Assembly: GCA_016719485.1 (NCBI GenBank)
Contig: JADJZB010000021.1
Coordinates: 248,001-312,000 of the forward strand
DNA from: Holophagales bacterium
Lineage (GTDB): Bacteria > Acidobacteriota > Thermoanaerobaculia > UBA5066
Length of the DNA: 64,000 bases
Reading direction: 5' to 3'
Positions 25,676-34,432 of the stretch are shown one piece after another; position 1 is the stretch's first letter, and every line of letters starts with the position of its first letter. The notes under the pieces are model-generated. The model was given only the letters and a program-made list of their open reading frames with translations, searched no databases and was not told where the DNA came from. Both the position numbers and the translations under genes were made by a program.

Positions 25676-26077
25676 GTGGCTGCTCTGACCGACCCCATCG
25701 CCGACCTCCTGACTCGCGTGCGCAACGGGCTGACCTCGCGCCACGAGAAGATCGACGTCCCGTCTTCACGCCTGAAGATCGAGATCGCCCGCATCCTCAA
25801 GGACGAGGGCTATCTCAAGAACTTCAAGGTCCTTGACGACAAGGGCGCCGGCATGCTCCGCCTCTATCTCAAGTACGACGACTCGGGCAATCCCGTCATC
25901 CACGGCCTGACGCGCGTCTCGCGCCCCGGCCGCCGTCTCTATCGCGGCAAGGACGAGCTCCCCCGCGTGCTGGGCGGGCTCGGGATCGCCATCGTCTCGA
26001 CTTCACAGGGCCTCCTCACCGGCCACGACGCGCGCAAGCGCGGCCTGGGCGGAGAGGTCGTCTGCTCGGTCTGGTAG
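25676..26077 (+). CDS. rpsH: 30S ribosomal protein S8
   Basis: A 133-residue 16S central-domain binder, the spc operon repressor in E. coli. It begins with the DPIADLLTRVRNG motif and has GLTRVSRPGRRLY and the C-terminal GGEVVCSVW. GTG 25676 is the start, with GAGGGGGG upstream. Confidence 0.96.
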   Translation: MAALTDPIADLLTRVRNGLTSRHEKIDVPSSRLKIEIARILKDEGYLKNFKVLDDKGAGMLRLYLKYDDSGNPVIHGLTRVSRPGRRLYRGKDELPRVLGGLGIAIVSTSQGLLTGHDARKRGLGGEVVCSVW

Positions 26078-26094
26078 GACCGGGAGGAAAGACG

Positions 26095-26652
26095 ATGTCT
26101 CGAGTAGGAAAGAAGCCGATCACCCTCCCCAAGGGCGTCGAGGTCAAGGTCGACGCCGCGGGAGTCCACGTCAAGGGGCCCAAGGGAACGGTTTCCACGC
26201 CGATCCTCGACGGCATCTCCGTCGCCGTGAAGGACGGCCGCGTCGACCTCGTGAGATCGAGCGAGGAGAAGCGGATCCGCGCCTTCCACGGCCTGAACCG
26301 GGCGCTCGTCGCCAACGCCGTCCTCGGTGTCGCGGACGGGTACCGTCGCGCCATCGACCTCGTCGGCATCGGCTACAAGGCCGAGAAGAAGGGGAGCGAA
26401 GTCGTCTTCACGTGCGGCTACTCGCACACCGTCCGGTTCCCCGAGCCGGCGGGCGTGACGATCGAGGTGGCTCCGGACGCGAAGGCCAAGGACGTGACGC
26501 ACATCGTCGTCACGGGCGTCGACAAGCAGAAGGTCGGCGAGACGGCGACGCGCATCCGCTCCATCAAGCCGCCCGACCCCTACAAGCTCAAGGGCTTCCG
26601 CTTCGTCGGCGAGGTCCTGAAGAAGAAGGCCGGAAAGGCCACCGGCAAGTGA
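26095..26652 (+). CDS. rplF: 50S ribosomal protein L6
   Basis: A 185-residue protein near the sarcin-ricin loop. It begins MSRVGKKPITLPKGVEV and has the conserved C-terminal KQKVGETATRIRSIKPPDPYKLKG in overview (key residues around IRSIKPPDPYK). GGGAGGAAAG precedes the ATG. Confidence 0.97.
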   Translation: MSRVGKKPITLPKGVEVKVDAAGVHVKGPKGTVSTPILDGISVAVKDGRVDLVRSSEEKRIRAFHGLNRALVANAVLGVADGYRRAIDLVGIGYKAEKKGSEVVFTCGYSHTVRFPEPAGVTIEVAPDAKAKDVTHIVVTGVDKQKVGETATRIRSIKPPDPYKLKGFRFVGEVLKKKAGKATGK

Positions 26653-26662
26653 GGTCGCGAGG

Positions 26663-27031
26663 ATGAACAGGGCTCAGGCACGCGTCGAGGCGCGCGAGAG
26701 GATCCACGAGAGGATCCGCCAAAAGGTCGAAGGGACTTCCGAGAGGCCCCGGCTGGCCGTCCGCAGGACGTTGAAGTACATCTACGCGCAGCTCATCGAC
26801 GATGCGTCCGGTCACACGGTCGCGCAGGCCAGCTCCCGCGAGGCGGGCGTCCTCGGCGGGCGGAAGAGCGCCGCGGGCAAGGCGGCGGCGGTTTCCGTCG
26901 GCGCGCTCATCGCCGAGCGAGCGAAGGAGAAGGGTGTCGTCGCGGTCGTGTTCGACCGGGGCGGGCACCTCTACCATGGCAACGTCAAGGCTCTCGCCGA
27001 CTCCGCGCGCGAGAAGGGGTTGAAGTTTTGA
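26663..27031 (+). CDS. rplR: 50S ribosomal protein L18
   Basis: A 122-residue 5S rRNA-binding protein. It has RPRLAVRRT-like ERPRLAVRRTLKYIYAQL, VVFDRGGHLYHGNVKALAD and REKGLKF at the end. It overlaps the TTG start of rpsE by 4 nt. Confidence 0.95.
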   Translation: MNRAQARVEARERIHERIRQKVEGTSERPRLAVRRTLKYIYAQLIDDASGHTVAQASSREAGVLGGRKSAAGKAAAVSVGALIAERAKEKGVVAVVFDRGGHLYHGNVKALADSAREKGLKF

Positions 27032-27687
27032 GCAGCACACCTCCCCGTCCTCCCCGCTTCGGAAACCGTCCGGGCGGCCCGGGCGGCCGCCCCGGCGGCC
27101 CGAACGCCGCGCCGCAGCGTCCCGCGGGGGCCCTCGGAGAGGGCCGCGCGGGCGCCGACCTGATCGACCACGTCGTGCACATCAACCGTGTCACGAAGGT
27201 CGTCAAGGGCGGTAAGAACTTCTCGTTCTCCGCGCTGGTGATCGTCGGCGACGGCAAGGGCCGCGTCGGCTACGGCGCCGGGAAGGCGAAGGAAGTCCCC
27301 ACGGCCATCAAGAAGGGGATCGAGATGGCCAAGAAGACCATGATCTCGGTCACCCTGAAGGGCAAGACCATCCCCCACGCCGTCACCGGGCACTACGGTG
27401 CGGGACGGGTCTTCCTCAAGCCGGCCTCGGAAGGCACCGGCGTCATCGCCGGCGGCGCCGTCCGCGCCATCCTGGAGGCCGTGGGCGTCCAGAACATCCT
27501 CACGAAGTCGCTCGGGACGACGAATCCCCACAACGTGGTGAAGGCGACGTTCGACGCGCTTCGGAACCTCCACCTGGCCCAGGCGATCTTCAAGGCCCGC
27601 GGCCGGACGACCGGCGCGGCGGCCGAGGCGGCCGCCCCGGTCGTGGTCGCCGAGCCGGCCCCGGAGGCCGTGGCGGAGACCAAGTGA
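27028..27687 (+). CDS. rpsE: 30S ribosomal protein S5, extended
   Basis: A 219-residue fidelity protein; the family is usually about 165. The core starts near residue 44 (DLIDHVVHINRVTKVVKGG) and contains GDGKGRVGYGAGKAKEVPTAI. Residues 1-43 are a Gly/Pro/Arg-rich extension, and the last 20 residues are Ala/Glu/Val-rich. The start is TTG 27028 in a TTGA overlap with rplR. Confidence 0.94.
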   Translation: MSSTPPRPPRFGNRPGGPGGRPGGPNAAPQRPAGALGEGRAGADLIDHVVHINRVTKVVKGGKNFSFSALVIVGDGKGRVGYGAGKAKEVPTAIKKGIEMAKKTMISVTLKGKTIPHAVTGHYGAGRVFLKPASEGTGVIAGGAVRAILEAVGVQNILTKSLGTTNPHNVVKATFDALRNLHLAQAIFKARGRTTGAAAEAAAPVVVAEPAPEAVAETK

Positions 27688-28034
27688 TGGCCGAGAAAGA
27701 GAAGAGCTCGAAGAAGACCGTCGACGCCCTCCTGACGGAGGTCGCCTCGGCGGCCGGCGTACCGAAGAAGGCGGCGAAGACGCCCAGCGCCCCGCCGCCG
27801 CCGGCCAAGCCCGCCCCTCCGGCGGTGCCCAGCCCGGCCTCCCCGGCCGCCGCGCCGAAGACGATCCGGATCCGGCAGATCCGCTCCGGCATCTGCACCC
27901 CGGTCGACCAGAAGCAGGCCCTCAAGGGCCTCGGCCTCCGGCGGATCCGCCACGAGGTCGTGAGGCCCGACACGCCCGCCATCCGCGGGCAGATCCTCAA
28001 GGTCCGCCACCTCGTCGAGGTCGTGGGCGAGTAG
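27687..28034 (+). CDS. rpmD: 50S ribosomal protein L30 with N-terminal extension
   Basis: A 115-residue protein. The L30 core is only residues 58-115 (TIRIRQIRSGIC, then LRRIRHEVVRPDTPAIRGQI). The first 57 residues are Lys- then Ala/Pro-rich and look unstructured. I chose ATG 27687, which overlaps the last base of the rpsE stop. No start lies closer to the core. Confidence 0.9.
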   Translation: MAEKEKSSKKTVDALLTEVASAAGVPKKAAKTPSAPPPPAKPAPPAVPSPASPAAAPKTIRIRQIRSGICTPVDQKQALKGLGLRRIRHEVVRPDTPAIRGQILKVRHLVEVVGE

Positions 28035-28052
28035 CGAGAGGGACGAGACGCC

Positions 28053-28508
28053 ATGGCTCACGGACTCCACACACTCGGTCCCCGCAAGGGGGCGACGTCG
28101 TCGCGCAAGCGCGTCGGCCGCGGTCCCGGTTCCGGCCTGGGCAAGACCTCGGGCAAGGGCCACAAGGGGCAGCAGTCCCGCAGCGGCTATTCCGGCCAGC
28201 TCGGGCGCGAGGGCGGCCAGATGCCGCTCCATCGCCGCCTGCCCAAGCGCGGGTTCAAGAACATCTTCCGCAAGGAATGGAACACCGTCCCCGTCGAGGC
28301 GCTCGAGCGCGTCTTCGCCGCCGGCGCCACGGTCGACGCCGAGTCCCTCGGCAAGGCCGGCCTCCTCCACCGCAAGGGCGCGGAGGTGAAGGTCCTCGGC
28401 ACGGGCGACCTCAAGAAGGCGCTCACGGTCGTCGCCCACCAGTTCACGGCCGGGGCGCGCAAGAAGATCGAAGCGGCCGGGGGCCGTTGCGAGGAAGTCC
28501 CCGCGTGA
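28053..28508 (+). CDS. rplO: 50S ribosomal protein L15
   Basis: A 151-residue late assembly protein. It has the Gly/Lys-rich N-terminus (RKRVGRGPGSGLGKTSGKGHKGQ as a basic loop), GGQMPLHRRLPKRGF and the C-terminal AGARKKIEAAGG. It overlaps the secY start in GTGA. Confidence 0.96.
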   Translation: MAHGLHTLGPRKGATSSRKRVGRGPGSGLGKTSGKGHKGQQSRSGYSGQLGREGGQMPLHRRLPKRGFKNIFRKEWNTVPVEALERVFAAGATVDAESLGKAGLLHRKGAEVKVLGTGDLKKALTVVAHQFTAGARKKIEAAGGRCEEVPA

Positions 28509-29911
28509 TCATCCTCGAGTCCTTCCGGAACATCTTCGCGGTCCCGGACCTCAGGAAGAGAGTCCTGTTCACTTTCGGGCTGCTGGCGATCTACCGGGTC
28601 GGCGCGCACATCCCGACGCCCGGGCTCGATGCCCAGGCGCTCGAGGAGTTTTTCAAGGCGAGCGCCGGCGGGCTCCTCGGGTTCCTGGACATGTTCTCGG
28701 GGGGCGCGCTCCGCCGCCTTTCTGTTTTCGCTCTCGGCATCACGCCCTACATCACGGCGTCGATCATCCTGCAGCTCCTGACGGTCGTCTGGCCCTACCT
28801 CGAGAAGCTCTCGAAGGAAGGGGAGATGGGCCGGCGGAAGATCACCCAGTACACGCGCTACGGGACCGTCGTCCTGTCCGTCGTCCAGGGGGCGGGAATC
28901 GCCCTCTGGCTGTGGGGCTCGTCGACGCCGACCGGCAAGTTCCTCGTCCTGCGCGACCCGACCTCTGAAAGCGGAAAGCTCGCCTTCGTCCTGATGGCGA
29001 TCCTCACGCTCACCACCGGTACGGCCTTCGTGATGTGGCTCGGCGAGCAGATGACCGAGCGGGGGATCGGCAACGGTATCTCCCTCATCATCTTCGCGGG
29101 CATCGTCGTCGGCCTGCCGACGGCCGTCTGGCAGTCGTTCCGGCAGATCCAGCGCGGGCAGATGTCGCTCTTCACGGCGCTGCTGCTGGTCTTCTTCATG
29201 CTCGCCGTCGTGGCGATCATCGTCTTCGTGGAGCGAGCCCAGCGGCGCATCCCGGTCCAGTACGCCAAGCGGGTCGTCGGCCGGCGCGTCTACGGCGGGC
29301 AGAACACCTACCTGCCCCTCCGGGTGAACACGGGCGGCGTCATCCCCATCATCTTCGCCGTCTCGATCATCCAGTTCCCGCAGTACCTCGCCTCCGCGTT
29401 CAAGAGCGATTTCATGAAGAAGCTGGCGGACCAGCTCGCCATGGGGCAGCCGCTGTACAACCTCTTCTACGCGCTCGCCATCATCTTCTTCTGCTACTTC
29501 TACATCTCGATCATCTTCAACCCGACGGACACCGCGGAGAACATGCGGAAGTACGGCGGGTTCATCCCCGGCATCCGGCCGGGCAAGGCGACGTCGGACT
29601 ACATCGACAACGTCCTGACGCGCATCACCCTCATCGGGGCTCTCTACCTCACGATCGTCGCGCTGATTCCCGAGTTCCTGCTCATGGGCTTCAAGGTCCA
29701 GAGCATCCCGGGGATCGGACCGTGGCTCGACTCGAACCTGCCGAACTTCATCACCCAGGGCCTGGGCGTGCCGTTCTACTTCGGAGGCACGTCGCTTCTC
29801 ATCGTCGTGGGGGTTGCGATGGACACCGTGCAGCAGATCGAATCCCAGCTCGTGATGCGGAACTACGACGGATTCCTCAAGAAGGGCCGCATCCGGGGGC
29901 GTCGGGGCTAA
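28505..29911 (+). CDS. secY: preprotein translocase subunit SecY
   Basis: A 468-residue channel of the Sec translocon with about ten membrane spans. Family motifs are YRVGAHIPTPG, FALGITPYITASIILQLL, the plug/pore region and the cytoplasmic loop with RIPVQYAKR and GGQNTYLPLRVNTGGVIPIIF. GTG 28505 overlaps the rplO stop by 4 nt. adk follows after 3 nt. Confidence 0.97.
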   Translation: MIILESFRNIFAVPDLRKRVLFTFGLLAIYRVGAHIPTPGLDAQALEEFFKASAGGLLGFLDMFSGGALRRLSVFALGITPYITASIILQLLTVVWPYLEKLSKEGEMGRRKITQYTRYGTVVLSVVQGAGIALWLWGSSTPTGKFLVLRDPTSESGKLAFVLMAILTLTTGTAFVMWLGEQMTERGIGNGISLIIFAGIVVGLPTAVWQSFRQIQRGQMSLFTALLLVFFMLAVVAIIVFVERAQRRIPVQYAKRVVGRRVYGGQNTYLPLRVNTGGVIPIIFAVSIIQFPQYLASAFKSDFMKKLADQLAMGQPLYNLFYALAIIFFCYFYISIIFNPTDTAENMRKYGGFIPGIRPGKATSDYIDNVLTRITLIGALYLTIVALIPEFLLMGFKVQSIPGIGPWLDSNLPNFITQGLGVPFYFGGTSLLIVVGVAMDTVQQIESQLVMRNYDGFLKKGRIRGRRG

Positions 29912-29914
29912 GCC

Positions 29915-30505
29915 GTGCCAGTCGACGTGATCTTTTTCGGCCCTCCAGGGTCCGGCAAGGGGACGCAGGCGGTGCGCCTGTCGTCCACGCTCGGGATCCC
30001 GCAGATCTCGACGGGGGATCTCCTCCGCTCGAACGTCGTGCGGGGGACCGAGCTCGGGAAGATCGCGAAGCCGATCATGGAATCCGGCGCCCTCGTGCCG
30101 GACGATCTCGTCATCCGGATGCTCAAGGAGCGCGTCGAGGAGCCTGACGCGGCGACCGGCGCGCTCTTCGACGGTTTTCCGCGGACGGTGCCGCAGGCCT
30201 TCGCGCTCGACGCGCTGCTCCAGGAAGAGGGCCGGGCTGTGGGGGTCGTCCTCTTCATAGACGTGTCCGACCCGGTCATCGTCGAGCGCCTCGTCCGCAG
30301 GTCCGTCATCGAGGGACGGACGGACGACACGCCGGAGACCGTTTCCTCGCGCCTGAAGGTCTTCAGGGAGAAGACGGAGCCTCTCGCCGAGTTCTATCGA
30401 AAGAGGAACCTCTTTCACCGGGTCGACGGCGATCGGCCGGTCGAGGCCGTGGCGGCGGATGTCCTCGCCGCCGTCAACCACGCCGCCGGCAGGAAGCTGG
30501 GATGA
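29915..30505 (+). CDS. adk: adenylate kinase, short-LID type
   Basis: A 196-residue enzyme converting ATP plus AMP to two ADP. The P-loop is GPPGSGKGT (9-17), with STGDLLRSNV and FDGFPRT for AMP binding. The LID is short (around VIEGRTDDTPETV), with no zinc Cys set. This is the short form, against about 214 residues in E. coli. The start is GTG 29915. The stop overlaps the map start. Confidence 0.95.
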   Translation: MPVDVIFFGPPGSGKGTQAVRLSSTLGIPQISTGDLLRSNVVRGTELGKIAKPIMESGALVPDDLVIRMLKERVEEPDAATGALFDGFPRTVPQAFALDALLQEEGRAVGVVLFIDVSDPVIVERLVRRSVIEGRTDDTPETVSSRLKVFREKTEPLAEFYRKRNLFHRVDGDRPVEAVAADVLAAVNHAAGRKLG

Positions 30506-31362
30506 TTACCTGCAAGGGACGGACGGAGCTCCTCAAGATGGAGCGCGCGACGAGGATCGTCCAGGAGACCCTGGCGGACTGCGTTGCGGCCTGTCGTCCC
30601 GGCGTGACCACGGAGGAGATCGACCGGATCGCCGCGGACGGCATCCGCCGGCGGGGCGGAAAGGCCGCCTTCCCGGGCTATCGCGGGTACCCGAAGACGA
30701 TCTGCTCCTCGGTGAACGAGGAGGTCGTCCACGGCATTCCGACGCCGAAGCGAAAGCTCCGCGACGGTGACATCGTCGGTCTCGACCTCGGCGTGATCGT
30801 CGAAGGCTACTTCGGGGACGCGGCGCGGACCGCCGTCGTCGGCGACGTGCCCGCGCCGGTCCGCGATCTCGTGCAGGACACCTGGCGCGCTCTCGTCGCC
30901 GGCGTCTCCGCCGTGCGGGTGGGGGGACGGATCGGCGACATCGGCGCCGCCGTCGAGGCGGTCGCGAAGGCGAAGGGCTACGGAGTCGTTCGCGAGTACG
31001 TCGGCCACGGCATCGGGACGTCCCTTCACGAGGAGCCGCAGGTCCCGAATTACGGTCCCGGGGGAAAGGGTGAGACCATCCGCGAGGGGATGACCCTCGC
31101 GATCGAGCCGATGTTCAACCTCGGGACCGCGAAGGTCCGCCTCGGCCCCGACGGCTGGACGGTCCGGACGGTCGACGGAAAGCCCTCCGCACACTTCGAA
31201 CATACCGTGGTCGCGACCATAGACGGGCCGGTCGTCCTCGGTTTCGGCCGGTTCTCGGCCGAGGGTCTCGTCTCCGGAGTCCCGGACGAGACGGAATATC
31301 CGGTCTCCGCGGCACCGCCGCGAGGGGAACCGGCAGCTCCGGGCGAAGCCCGGGCTTATTGA
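30502..31362 (+). CDS. map: methionine aminopeptidase, type I
   Basis: A 286-residue enzyme that removes the initiator Met. The five metal ligands are visible in GLDLGV (Asp), FGDAART (Asp), GHGIGTSLHEEP (His), IEPMFN (Glu) and FEHTVV (Glu). The substrate loop has PGYRGYPKTICSSVNEEVVHGIP in overview. About 35 extra residues after the catalytic core are Pro/Gly/Ala-rich. It is in the usual secY-adk-map-infA order. Confidence 0.95.
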   Translation: MITCKGRTELLKMERATRIVQETLADCVAACRPGVTTEEIDRIAADGIRRRGGKAAFPGYRGYPKTICSSVNEEVVHGIPTPKRKLRDGDIVGLDLGVIVEGYFGDAARTAVVGDVPAPVRDLVQDTWRALVAGVSAVRVGGRIGDIGAAVEAVAKAKGYGVVREYVGHGIGTSLHEEPQVPNYGPGGKGETIREGMTLAIEPMFNLGTAKVRLGPDGWTVRTVDGKPSAHFEHTVVATIDGPVVLGFGRFSAEGLVSGVPDETEYPVSAAPPRGEPAAPGEARAY

Positions 31363-31383
31363 GGAGAGGGTTTCGAGGCCCAG

Positions 31384-31602
31384 ATGTCTAAGGAAGACGC
31401 CATCGAGGTGACCGCTACGGTCATCGAGCCCCTGCCGAACGCGATGTTCAAGGTAGAGCTCGAGAACAAGCACCAGGTCCTGGCCCACATCTCGGGAAAG
31501 ATGCGGAAGCACTTCATCCGGATCCTGCCGGGCGACAAGGTGCTCGTAGAGCTTTCTCCCTACGACCTGAACCGGGGTCGCATCATCTACCGGTACAAGT
31601 AG
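31384..31602 (+). CDS. infA: translation initiation factor IF-1
   Basis: A 72-residue OB-fold factor that occupies the A site during initiation. It has VTATVIEPLPNAMFKVELEN and HISGKMRKHFIRILPGDKV and ends in GRIIYRYK. The length is exact for the family, and GAGGAGAGG lies upstream. Confidence 0.97.
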   Translation: MSKEDAIEVTATVIEPLPNAMFKVELENKHQVLAHISGKMRKHFIRILPGDKVLVELSPYDLNRGRIIYRYK

Positions 31603-31667
31603 TAAACTGTAAGGCTCCGCCGGCTCTCCCGCGAGGCCGAGGGCGAAACGATCGAGGAACCGTACGT

Positions 31668-31781
31668 ATGAAAGTCCGCGCGTCCGTTAAGAAGATCTGC
31701 ACGAAATGCAAGGTGATCCGCCGGGCCGGGGTCGTCCGAGTCATCTGCGAGAACCCCAAGCACAAGCAGCGTCAGGGTTAG
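31668..31781 (+). CDS. rpmJ: 50S ribosomal protein L36
   Basis: A 37-residue zinc protein (MKVRASVKKICTKCKVIRR at the start) with ligands Cys11, Cys14, Cys27 and His32. It lies between infA and rpsM, the standard position. Confidence 0.95.
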   Translation: MKVRASVKKICTKCKVIRRAGVVRVICENPKHKQRQG

Positions 31782-31793
31782 AGGGAACAGGGA

Positions 31794-32177
31794 ATGGCTC
31801 GTATCGCCGGCGTCGATCTCCCCCCGAACAAGCGCGTCGAGATCGGTCTCACCTACATCTTCGGGATCGGCCGCCCGTCGGCGAAGAAGATCCTGAAGGA
31901 CACGGGGGTGGGCCTCGACACGCGGGTGAAGGACCTTTCTGAAGACGAGGTCACGAAGATCCGCAAGAAGATCCAGGACGAGATGAGGGTCGAGGGCGAC
32001 CTCCGCAAGGAGACGGCCCAGGACATCAAGCGTCTGATGGACATCGGCTGCTACCGCGGGCTCAGGCACCGCCGTGGCCTGCCCGTGCGCGGTCAGAGGA
32101 CGCACACCAACGCCCGGACTCGGAAAGGCCCGCGGCGCGGCGCCGTGGCCGGCAAGAAGAAGGCTACGAAGAAGTAA
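31794..32177 (+). CDS. rpsM: 30S ribosomal protein S13
   Basis: A 127-residue head protein that contacts the P-site tRNA and forms intersubunit bridges. It begins MARIAGVDLPPNKRVEIGLT and has RGLRHRRGLPVRGQRTHTNARTRKG in overview (the basic C-terminal tail). The spacing to rpsK is 15 nt. Confidence 0.97.
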   Translation: MARIAGVDLPPNKRVEIGLTYIFGIGRPSAKKILKDTGVGLDTRVKDLSEDEVTKIRKKIQDEMRVEGDLRKETAQDIKRLMDIGCYRGLRHRRGLPVRGQRTHTNARTRKGPRRGAVAGKKKATKK

Positions 32178-32192
32178 TGATGAGGAAAGCCG

Positions 32193-32594
32193 ATGGCTGC
32201 CGCTGACGCCAAGGGCCGCAAGAAGGGCCCCAAGAAAGAAAAGAAGAACGTTCCGCACGCCGTGGCGACGGTCCAGGCGTCGTTCAACAACACGATCGTG
32301 GCGATCACCGACCCTTCCGGGAACGTGCTCGCGTGGTCTTCCGCCGGCCGGATCGGCTTCAAGGGCTCGCGCAAGGGCACGCCGTTCGCGGCTCAGCTCG
32401 CGGCGGGCAACGCGGCCCAGCTGGCGAAGGAGCACGGCGTCCGCACGCTGGACGTGCGCGTCCAGGGCCCCGGCGCGGGGCGCGAGAGCGCGATTCGGGC
32501 GCTGGCCGCGGCCGGGCTCGACATCCGCTCCATCAAGGACGCCACCCCGATCCCCCACAACGGCTGCCGGCCACGCAAGCGGCGCCGCGTCTAG
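32193..32594 (+). CDS. rpsK: 30S ribosomal protein S11
   Basis: A 133-residue platform protein next to the mRNA exit. It has ATVQASFNNTIVAITDPSGN, GRIGFKGSRKGTPFAAQLA and the C-terminal IKDATPIPHNGCRPRKRRRV region. The N-terminus is Lys-rich. Confidence 0.97.
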   Translation: MAAADAKGRKKGPKKEKKNVPHAVATVQASFNNTIVAITDPSGNVLAWSSAGRIGFKGSRKGTPFAAQLAAGNAAQLAKEHGVRTLDVRVQGPGAGRESAIRALAAAGLDIRSIKDATPIPHNGCRPRKRRRV

Positions 32595-32794
32595 GTACCT
32601 GAACCGGCCCGGGGAGCGTCGCTCCTCCGCCGGGAACGCGAGAGCGGGAGGCCTCCGGGCCTCCCGGTCCCCCGGAGACGGGGGAGTCCCCGGCACGCGT
32701 CGCGCGTGCCGGCGCCCGTAAACCGGCTCCCGATTCCGGGCCGGGACGAAGGGCGGAACGCAACGACGGAGTCGGCCAGGAGGTTTCCTTTCCC
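32595..32794 (+). promoter_or_regulatory. rpsK-rpsD spacer with two perfect hairpins
   Basis: This is a 200-nt spacer inside an otherwise compact operon. It holds a 9-bp stem at 32645-32666 (CGGGAGGCC, loop TCCG) and a perfect 10-bp stem at 32690-32712 (CCGGCACGCG, loop TCG). It ends in the Shine-Dalgarno AGGAGG of rpsD. S4 autoregulation is known in other phyla, so this may be such a site. That is inference. Confidence 0.4.
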
Positions 32795-33421
32795 GTGGCG
32801 CGTTATCACGATTCCGTTTGCCGGCTCTGCCGGCGTGAGGCCATGAAGCTCTTCCTGAAGGGCGATCGCTGCTTCACGAACAAGTGCGCCATCGAGCGCC
32901 GCAACTTCCCGCCCGGCCAGCACGGCCGGAGGCGATCCAAGATCCTCGGCTACGGCATCCAGCTGCGCGAGAAGCAGAAGCTCAAGAGGTTCTACGGGCT
33001 GCTCGAGGGGCAGTTCCGTCTGACCTTCGAGAGGGCCGAGCGGATGCGCGGCGTCACGGGCGAGAACCTCCTCTCCCTGCTCGAGCGCCGTCTCGACAAC
33101 GTCGTCCACCGGCTCGGCTTCGCCGCGTCCCGGCAGCAGGCGCGCCAGCTCGTCCGGCACGGCCACGTCGCCATCAACGGGCGCAAGGTCGACGTCCCGA
33201 GCTTCACCGTAGGCGCGGGCGCCGTCGTCTCCATCAAGGAGAAGAGCCGCTCGAACCCGGGAGTCGTCGCATCCGTCGACTCGGCCAAGGGTCGTGGCGT
33301 CCCGGCGTGGCTCGACCTCGCCGCCGCCGAGTTCAAGGGTACCGTCAGGGCGCTCCCGCGCCGCGAGGACGTTTCCCTGCAGGTCAACGAGAAGCTCATC
33401 GTCGAGCTCTACAGCAAGTGA
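32795..33421 (+). CDS. rpsD: 30S ribosomal protein S4
   Basis: A 208-residue 16S assembly initiator. The N-terminal zinc site has Cys9, Cys12, Cys26 and Cys31 (CRLC, then CFTNKC). The S4 domain has LESRL-like LERRLDNVVHRLGFA and RQLVRHGHVAINGRKV. GTG 32795 follows AGGAGG. Confidence 0.96.
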   Translation: MARYHDSVCRLCRREAMKLFLKGDRCFTNKCAIERRNFPPGQHGRRRSKILGYGIQLREKQKLKRFYGLLEGQFRLTFERAERMRGVTGENLLSLLERRLDNVVHRLGFAASRQQARQLVRHGHVAINGRKVDVPSFTVGAGAVVSIKEKSRSNPGVVASVDSAKGRGVPAWLDLAAAEFKGTVRALPRREDVSLQVNEKLIVELYSK

Positions 33422-33449
33422 CGGGCAGGGCCCCGAGGAGAAGCGAACG

Positions 33450-34421
33450 ATGATGTGGAAGGGCTTCCAGCGACCGAACCGCCTCGAGGTGGACGAGGAG
33501 TCGGGGAACTATGGCCGGTTCACCGCCCAGCCGCTCGAGCGTGGCTGGGGAACGACGGTCGGCAACGCGCTGCGGCGCGTTCTCCTCTCGTCGATCGAGG
33601 GAGCGGCGATCACCGCCGTGAAGATCGACGGCGTCGAGCACGAGTTCACGGCGATGGCGGGCGTCGTCGAGGACGTGACCGACGTCATCCTGAACCTCAA
33701 GAGCCTCGCCATCCGGATGCACGAGGACGGGCCCCGCACGATCGTCCTCGACGCGAAGTCGAAGGGCGCCGTGACGGCCGACGCCTTCGAGGATGACGCG
33801 CAGGTCGAGATCCTGAACCCCGAGGCGCCGATCGCGACGCTCGCCGACGGAGGCCGCCTCCGTCTCGAGGCGACGGTCACGAAGGGCCGGGGCTACGTTC
33901 CGGCCGACCGGAACTTCGACGCCGAGGCCCCGATCGGCACCATCCCGCTCGACTCGGCGCACTCGCCGGTCCGCCGCGTGAACTACCACGTCGAGGCGGC
34001 CCGCGTCGGCCAGGCGACGGACTACGACAAGCTCGTCCTCGAGGTCTGGACGAACGGCACGATGACCCCGCGGGATTCCGTCGGGCTCGCCGCCGTCCTG
34101 CTCCGCGAGCACCTCGCCATCTTCGTGAACCTCGAGACGGACGAGGGCGGGCCCGCGACCGGGCCCGAGATTCCCCAGAGCGAGCTCGACGCCCTTCTCG
34201 ACACGAACGTCGAGGAGCTGGAGCTCTCCGTCCGCAGCGCGAACTGCCTGAAGAACGCCGGCATCCGGAGCCTTCGCGAGCTCGTCCAGAAGACCGAGAA
34301 GGAAATGCTCGAGACGAAGAACTTCGGGCGGAAGAGCCTGAACGAGATCAAGGAAATCCTGCGCGAGAAGGGGCTCGCCTTCGGCATGAAGCTCGAAGCC
34401 CCCACGAGCGCGGGACGCTGA
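33450..34421 (+). CDS. rpoA: DNA-directed RNA polymerase subunit alpha
   Basis: A 323-residue scaffold subunit. The N-terminal dimerisation domain has GWGTTVGNALRRVLLSSIEG and HEFTAMAGVVEDVTDVILNLK in overview. The C-terminal DNA-binding domain has LELSVRSANCLKNAGI and NFGRKSLNEIKEIL. Two ATGs stand in tandem at 33450 and 33453, and either could be used. Confidence 0.97.
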   Translation: MMWKGFQRPNRLEVDEESGNYGRFTAQPLERGWGTTVGNALRRVLLSSIEGAAITAVKIDGVEHEFTAMAGVVEDVTDVILNLKSLAIRMHEDGPRTIVLDAKSKGAVTADAFEDDAQVEILNPEAPIATLADGGRLRLEATVTKGRGYVPADRNFDAEAPIGTIPLDSAHSPVRRVNYHVEAARVGQATDYDKLVLEVWTNGTMTPRDSVGLAAVLLREHLAIFVNLETDEGGPATGPEIPQSELDALLDTNVEELELSVRSANCLKNAGIRSLRELVQKTEKEMLETKNFGRKSLNEIKEILREKGLAFGMKLEAPTSAGR

Positions 34422-34432
34422 GGACCTGACCC